The translations under genes were made by a program, and so were the position numbers. From Streptomyces coeruleorubidus (lineage in GTDB: Bacteria > Actinomycetota > Actinomycetes > Streptomycetales > Streptomycetaceae), in contig NZ_CP023694.1 of assembly GCF_008705135.1 (NCBI RefSeq), forward strand, positions 4,135,001 through 4,199,000: a stretch of 64,000 nt of DNA, in the 5' to 3' direction. How positions within the stretch are numbered: the stretch's first letter is position 1; every line of letters starts with the position of its first letter. The notes beneath the pieces were generated by a model. That model saw only the letters and a program-made list of their open reading frames with translations. It was not told where the DNA came from and did no database searches. Positions 60,509 through 64,000 of this stretch are shown piece by piece.

Positions 60509-62108
60509 GGAGGCCGTCCCGCAGCGCCCCCTTGACGACCTTTCCGCTCGCGTTGCGGGGCAGCTCCGCCACGAACTCCACCGTCCTCGGGACCTTGTAG
60601 TTGGCCATCTCCCTGCGGGACCAGGCGATCAGGTCGTCCGCCGTCACGAGAGCGCCCGGCCGCCGCACGACGTACGCCCTGCCGACCTCGCCCAGCCGGG
60701 CGTCGGGGACGCCGATCACCGCCACGTCCGCCACGTCCGGGTGCAGGCCCAGGAGTTGCTCTATCTCCGCGGGGTAGGCGTTGAAGCCGCCGACGATGAA
60801 CATGTCCTTGAGGCGGTCGGTGATGCGCAGGTTGCCCGCGGCGTCCAGGACGCCGACGTCGCCCGTGCGCAGCCAGCCGTCCTCGGACAGCACCTCGGCG
60901 GTGGCCGCCTCGTCCTCGTAGTAGCCGGTCATGACGTTGAAGCCGCGGACCAGGACCTCGCCCGGGGTGCCGGGCGCCAGGGGCTCGCCCCGGGAGTTCA
61001 CAACCCGTACCTCCGTGCCGGGGATCGCGCGGCCCGACGTCGAGGCGATCACCGTCGGGTCGTCGCCGCGCCGGCACATCGTGACGACGCCGCCCGCTTC
61101 GGAGAGGCCGTAGGCCGTCAGGACCGTGCCGACGCCGAGTTCCCCGCGCAGCCGCTCGACGAGTCGCAGCGGCACCACCGCCGCTCCCGTCACCACGAGG
61201 CGCAGTGCCGACAGGTCGTGCGCGTCCCGCGCCGGGTGGTCCAGGAGGGACTGGAGGAGGGTCGGCGGGCCGGGGAGCACGGAGACGCGTTCCGCCGCGA
61301 TGTTGGCCAGGACCGTGTTCACGTTGAACACCGGCTGGGGGATCATCGTCGCGCCCCGCGTCAGGCAGGCGATCACCCCGGCCTTGTAGCCGAAGGTGTG
61401 GAAGAACGGGTTGACGATGAGGTAGCGGTCGCCCCGGGTCAGGCCCGCCAGGTCGCTCCAGATGCCGTACGCCCGCAGCGTCTGGGCATGGGTGATGACC
61501 GCGCCCTTCGGGCGGCCCGTCGTGCCCGAGGTGAAGATGAGGTCCGAGGGCCGGGAGCCGTCGACCGCGTCCGCCCTCGCCCGCACCTGCGCCGTCCCGA
61601 CCGCCTCTCCGCTCGCGAGGAAGTCCTTCCAGGTGAGGAAGTCCGCCGGGGCGTCCTCCGAGAGGACCACCACCTGCTCCAGGGCCGGCAGGCCGGGCAG
61701 TGGTCCGGAGCCCGGGCCCTGCCCCGCCGCTCTGCGCAGCGACGCCACGTACGACGTGCCGAGGAACGTGCCCGTCACGAACAGCAGCCGCGCCCCGCTG
61801 CGGCGCAGGACGTCCGCCGCCTCCGCGCCCTTGAACCGGGTGTTCAACGGCACGAGCACCGCACCCGCGGAGACCGCACCCAGGGCGCTGACGATCCAGT
61901 CGAGGGTGTTCGGCGCCCAGATGCCGACCCGGTCGCCCGGCCGGATGCCGTGCGCCAGGCAGGCCGCCGCCGCGCGCTCCACGCGGGCGCCCAGCTCCGC
62001 GTAGGTGATCCGGGTGCGGCCCTCGACGACCGCCTCGGCGTCCGCGTACCGCTCGGCCGCCGTCCGCACCAGGCCCGGGATGCTTCCCCACTCCGTATCC
62101 GCTCGCAC
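60498..62108 (-). CDS. FadD3-like acyl-CoA ligase (AMP-forming)
   Basis: GTG 62108 behind GGGAGG gives 536 residues. ANL motifs are clear: the ATP site DLIFTSGTTGRPKGAVITHA (about residues 189-208), LTAYGLSEAGGVVTMCRRGD, WLRTGDVGVLDAAGNLRITD, and ELPRNASGKVVKGALRDGLL with the catalytic Lys. DRYLIVNPFFHTFGYKAGVI and VLPGPPTLLQSLLDHPARD match FadD3-type ligases, which in mycobacteria activate a steroid-ring remnant acid. Substrate here is unknown. It diverges from the thiolase operon across two palindromic sites. Confidence 0.92.
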   Translation of the reverse strand: MRADTEWGSIPGLVRTAAERYADAEAVVEGRTRITYAELGARVERAAAACLAHGIRPGDRVGIWAPNTLDWIVSALGAVSAGAVLVPLNTRFKGAEAADVLRRSGARLLFVTGTFLGTSYVASLRRAAGQGPGSGPLPGLPALEQVVVLSEDAPADFLTWKDFLASGEAVGTAQVRARADAVDGSRPSDLIFTSGTTGRPKGAVITHAQTLRAYGIWSDLAGLTRGDRYLIVNPFFHTFGYKAGVIACLTRGATMIPQPVFNVNTVLANIAAERVSVLPGPPTLLQSLLDHPARDAHDLSALRLVVTGAAVVPLRLVERLRGELGVGTVLTAYGLSEAGGVVTMCRRGDDPTVIASTSGRAIPGTEVRVVNSRGEPLAPGTPGEVLVRGFNVMTGYYEDEAATAEVLSEDGWLRTGDVGVLDAAGNLRITDRLKDMFIVGGFNAYPAEIEQLLGLHPDVADVAVIGVPDARLGEVGRAYVVRRPGALVTADDLIAWSRREMANYKVPRTVEFVAELPRNASGKVVKGALRDGLLSG

Positions 62109-62133
62109 AGCGCGCCTCCCGAAGGCATAGGAG

Positions 62134-62148
62134 CTGACTACCCGTCAG
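62134..62148. promoter_or_regulatory. palindromic operator CTGAC-N5-GTCAG (site 5)
   Basis: CTGACTACCCGTCAG, 25 bp upstream of the acyl-CoA ligase start. It has the same outer half-sites as the 15-bp elements at 52123 and 55102. Confidence 0.65.
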
Positions 62149-62160
62149 ATTATCGGTAAC

Positions 62161-62175
62161 CTGACGACCTGTCAG
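62161..62175. promoter_or_regulatory. palindromic operator CTGAC-N5-GTCAG (site 6)
   Basis: CTGACGACCTGTCAG, 27 bp after site 5 and 29 bp before the thiolase-family start, so the pair of sites covers both divergent promoters. Confidence 0.65.
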
Positions 62176-62204
62176 CGACCGTTCGGCCCCGGAGGTGCGG
62201 CAGC

Positions 62205-63365
62205 ATGGCAGCAGGATCGGGCGGCCTCAAGGACGCCACCGCCATCGTCGGCATAGGCCAGACGCCCTTCGCCAAGCGGCTCCCCGAGGACGAGCGCACC
62301 CTCGCCTGCCGTGCCGTCCTGGCCGCCCTCGACGACGCCGGCATCGCGCCCGGCGAGGTCGACGCCCTCGCCTCCTACACGATGGAGGAGACGGACGAGG
62401 TCGAGCTGGCGAAGGCCTGCGGCTTCGGGGACCTCACCTTCTTCAGCAAGGTCGGCTACGGAGGCGGCGGTTCGTGTGCCACCGTCGCCCATCTCGCCGC
62501 CGCCGTCGCCACCGGGCAGGCGAACGTCGGGGTCGCCTGGCGGTCGCGCAAGCGGGGCAGCGGCCCCCGGCCGTGGACCAGCACCGCCGTCCAGCTGCCG
62601 ACCCCGGCCCAGTGGACCCGGCCGTTCGGGCTGCTCAGGCCGGTCGACGAGATCGCCATGCTCGCCCGCCGCTACATGCACGAGTACGGGGCCACCCGCG
62701 ATCACCTGTTCAACGTGGCCCTGGCCTGCCGGAACCGCGCCAACCAGAACCCCGCCGCGATCATGTACGACCGGCCCCTCACCCGCGAGATGTACATGAC
62801 GTCCCGCTGGATCAGCGAGCCCCTGTGCCTCTTCGACAACTGCCTGGAGACGGACGGGGCGCTGGCCTGTGTCGTCGTCTCCGCCGAGCGCGCCCGCGAC
62901 TGCCGCCGGAAACCCGTCTACGTCCATTCCGCCGCCCAGTCGCTCCCCGCCCAGCACCACGGCATGGTCAACTACTGGAACGACGACCCCCTCACCGGAC
63001 CGGCCTGGACCGCCGCCCGGCACCTGTGGAAGCACTCCGACCTGACGCCCCAGGACGTGGACGTCGCGCAGATCTATGACGCCTTCACGCCCCTGGTCCT
63101 GCTGTCCCTGGAGGGCTACGGCTTCTGCGAGCGGGGCGAGGGCGGGGCGTTCACCGAGGGCGGGGCGCTGGAGATCGGCGGGACGCTGCCCGTGAACACC
63201 GGCGGGGGCGGACTGTCTGAGGCCTATGTGCACGGCTTCAACCTCGTCAACGAAGGGGTGAAGCAGTTGCGCGGGACCAGCACCGCGCAGGTGCCGGACG
63301 CGTCGGCCTGCCTGGTCACGGCGGGTGAAGGAGTGCCCACCTCCGCCCTTCTGCTGAGGAGTTGA
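62205..63365 (+). CDS. thiolase-family protein (lipid-transfer/SCP-x type)
   Basis: ATG 62205 follows GGAGG and gives 386 residues. Thiolase fold landmarks are ATAIVGIGQTPFAKRLPEDE, GYGGGGSCATVAHLAAAVAT, RPLTREMYMTSRWISEPLCL and the C-terminal NTGGGGLSEAYVHGFNLVNE. The usual thiolase nucleophile Cys region is replaced (GGGSCATVAH), as in SCP-x/lipid-transfer-type proteins, which include steroid side-chain aldolases paired with a DUF35 partner. It is followed 1 bp later by such a DUF35 gene. It likely cleaves a carbon-carbon bond of an acyl-CoA. Confidence 0.9.
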   Translation: MAAGSGGLKDATAIVGIGQTPFAKRLPEDERTLACRAVLAALDDAGIAPGEVDALASYTMEETDEVELAKACGFGDLTFFSKVGYGGGGSCATVAHLAAAVATGQANVGVAWRSRKRGSGPRPWTSTAVQLPTPAQWTRPFGLLRPVDEIAMLARRYMHEYGATRDHLFNVALACRNRANQNPAAIMYDRPLTREMYMTSRWISEPLCLFDNCLETDGALACVVVSAERARDCRRKPVYVHSAAQSLPAQHHGMVNYWNDDPLTGPAWTAARHLWKHSDLTPQDVDVAQIYDAFTPLVLLSLEGYGFCERGEGGAFTEGGALEIGGTLPVNTGGGGLSEAYVHGFNLVNEGVKQLRGTSTAQVPDASACLVTAGEGVPTSALLLRS

Positions 63366-63366
63366 G

Positions 63367-63780
63367 ATGCTGCGTCCGGTCACCGACACCGACGGCGCGC
63401 CCTTCTGGGAGTACACAGCCCGGGGCGAGCTCCGCGTCCAGGCCTGCGCCGGCTGCGGTGAGTTCCGCTTCCCGCCCCGGCCCTGCTGCCCGCACTGCCA
63501 GTCCTTCGAGGCCGAGTGGCGCCGGGTGTCCGGCCGGGGCCGCGTCTGGTCGTACGTCGTCCCGCACCCGCCGCTGCTGCCCGGCTATGCCGAGCTGGCG
63601 CCGTACAACGTGGTCGTCGTCGAGCTCGACGAGGCGCCGCGCATCCGGCTCGTCGGCAACCTCGTCGCCGGGCCCGGCGAGCCGGTCAACTCCCTTGCCA
63701 CGGACCGCCTCCGGATCGGCACCCGGGTGCGGGCCGTCTTCGACGACGGGCTTCCCCGGTGGGTTCCGGAGCGGTCATGA
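63367..63780 (+). CDS. DUF35 OB-fold/zinc-ribbon partner protein
   Basis: This 137-residue protein (MLRPVTDTDGAPFWEYTARG) starts 1 bp after the thiolase-family stop. A rubredoxin-like zinc ribbon is seen: VQACAGCGEFRFPPRPCCPH then CQSFEAEWRRVSGRG, with Cys pairs CAGC and CPHC. An OB fold follows (GRVWSYVVPHPPLLPGYAEL, then VVVVELDEAPRIRLVGNLVA). Such proteins bind and activate SCP-x/lipid-transfer-type partners, forming aldolase or hydratase complexes. It overlaps the next gene by ATGA. Confidence 0.92.
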   Translation: MLRPVTDTDGAPFWEYTARGELRVQACAGCGEFRFPPRPCCPHCQSFEAEWRRVSGRGRVWSYVVPHPPLLPGYAELAPYNVVVVELDEAPRIRLVGNLVAGPGEPVNSLATDRLRIGTRVRAVFDDGLPRWVPERS

Positions 63781-64000
63781 GCAGTGTGCTGGTGAGCGCC
63801 GACGAGGACAGCGGGGTCGCGGTCGTCACCCTGAACCGGCCGGACCGGCTCAACGCGATCGATCTGGAGATGGCGGGAGAACTCGCCCGGGTCTGGCGGG
63901 AGGTACGGTTCGACGACTCCGTGCGGGCCGTCGTCCTCACCGGCGCCGGTGAACGTGCCTTCTGCACGGGCATCGACCGGGACGCCGTCGTGCCGCAGCC
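63777..64000 (+). CDS. enoyl-CoA hydratase/isomerase family protein, C-terminus beyond window
   Basis: ATG 63777 overlaps the DUF35 stop (ATGA). The 74 residues inside the window read MSSVLVSADEDSGVAVVTLN, RPDRLNAIDLEMAGELARVW and VLTGAGERAFCTGIDRDAVV, the crotonase pattern up to the oxyanion-hole region; the catalytic Glu residues are outside. It is the third gene of the operon and would hydrate an enoyl-CoA of the pathway. Confidence 0.9.
   Translation, partial: MSSVLVSADEDSGVAVVTLNRPDRLNAIDLEMAGELARVWREVRFDDSVRAVVLTGAGERAFCTGIDRDAVVPQ

Noticed and set aside
1-64000. tRNA, rRNA, CRISPR arrays, insertion sequences, attachment sites and riboswitches
   Set aside because: Reading both strands I found no sequence that I could support as any of these.

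Overview
The window is high-GC actinobacterial DNA and very probably Streptomyces. The evidence is dense GC-biased coding on both strands, frequent GTG starts, XRE/DUF397 pairs, a GPP34 protein, a DUF574-type methyltransferase, a bifunctional F420 precursor synthase (FbiC), and above all an AfsR/AfsS pair. I see no rRNA, tRNA, CRISPR array, transposase or phage genes. The gene content looks like chromosomal core or near-core sequence with some accessory inserts.

Layout. 1-9.6 kb: a partial ScoMcrA-like HNH restriction endonuclease, small metabolic and regulatory genes (methyltransferase, nucleotidyltransferase-like protein, divergent MFS/ArsR pair with an operator, glutathione peroxidase, MerR regulator), then an XRE/DUF397 pair and a GPP34 protein. 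9.8-14.7 kb: a D,D-carboxypeptidase with a very large acidic cytoplasmic head, and a polytopic membrane protein. 14.7-22 kb: a divergent catabolic pair (unknown protein and SDR) around a palindromic operator, a sodium:solute symporter, an ADP-ribosylglycohydrolase, a DUF1062 protein, and a DUF4097 gene followed by an alpha/beta hydrolase, preceded by a cluster of GCAACG elements. 22-27.2 kb: a leftward stress-type operon encoding a UvrA paralogue, a group 2 sigma factor and a two-domain PfpI protein. 27.3-31.1 kb: an XRE/DUF397 cassette abutting a truncated DUF1330 gene, and an ATPase/TPR protein. 31.2-35.4 kb: envelope proteins (DUF2165, GT2, GtrA, a GT-C-like protein). 35.4-40.4 kb: FbiC with an F420-type oxidoreductase, a VTT/DedA-like protein and a methyltransferase. 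40.5-44 kb: a two-component system and a PHP-domain phosphoesterase. 44-47.6 kb: a small toxin-antitoxin-like pair, an ATPase/XRE/DUF397 triad around a perfect palindrome, an endonuclease-family protein and a deazaflavin-type nitroreductase.

47.6-55.1 kb holds two tandem leftward catabolic operons: LLM oxidoreductase, amidohydrolase, aldehyde dehydrogenase; and amidohydrolase, LLM oxidoreductase, SDR. 55.3-58.7 kb is afsR and an afsS-like gene with an intervening candidate AfsR site and a very strong hairpin. 58.8-64 kb holds a PIN/antitoxin pair, an SMP-30 protein, and a divergent FadD3-like acyl-CoA ligase versus thiolase, DUF35 and enoyl-CoA hydratase genes that run off the window.

The most notable signal is a repeated palindrome, CTGAC-N5-GTCAG (mostly CTGACG-N3-CGTCAG). 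I find it six times, every time in the promoter region of a catabolic operon: 15640, 52062, 52123, 55102, 62134 and 62161. It ties together SDRs, LLM oxidoreductases, amidohydrolases, aldehyde dehydrogenase, an acyl-CoA ligase and SCP-x-type thiolase genes as one candidate regulon. The pathway is not identified, and its presumed TetR-type repressor is not encoded in this window. FbiC, three LLM-type enzymes and a nitroreductase together also point to an F420-rich metabolism.
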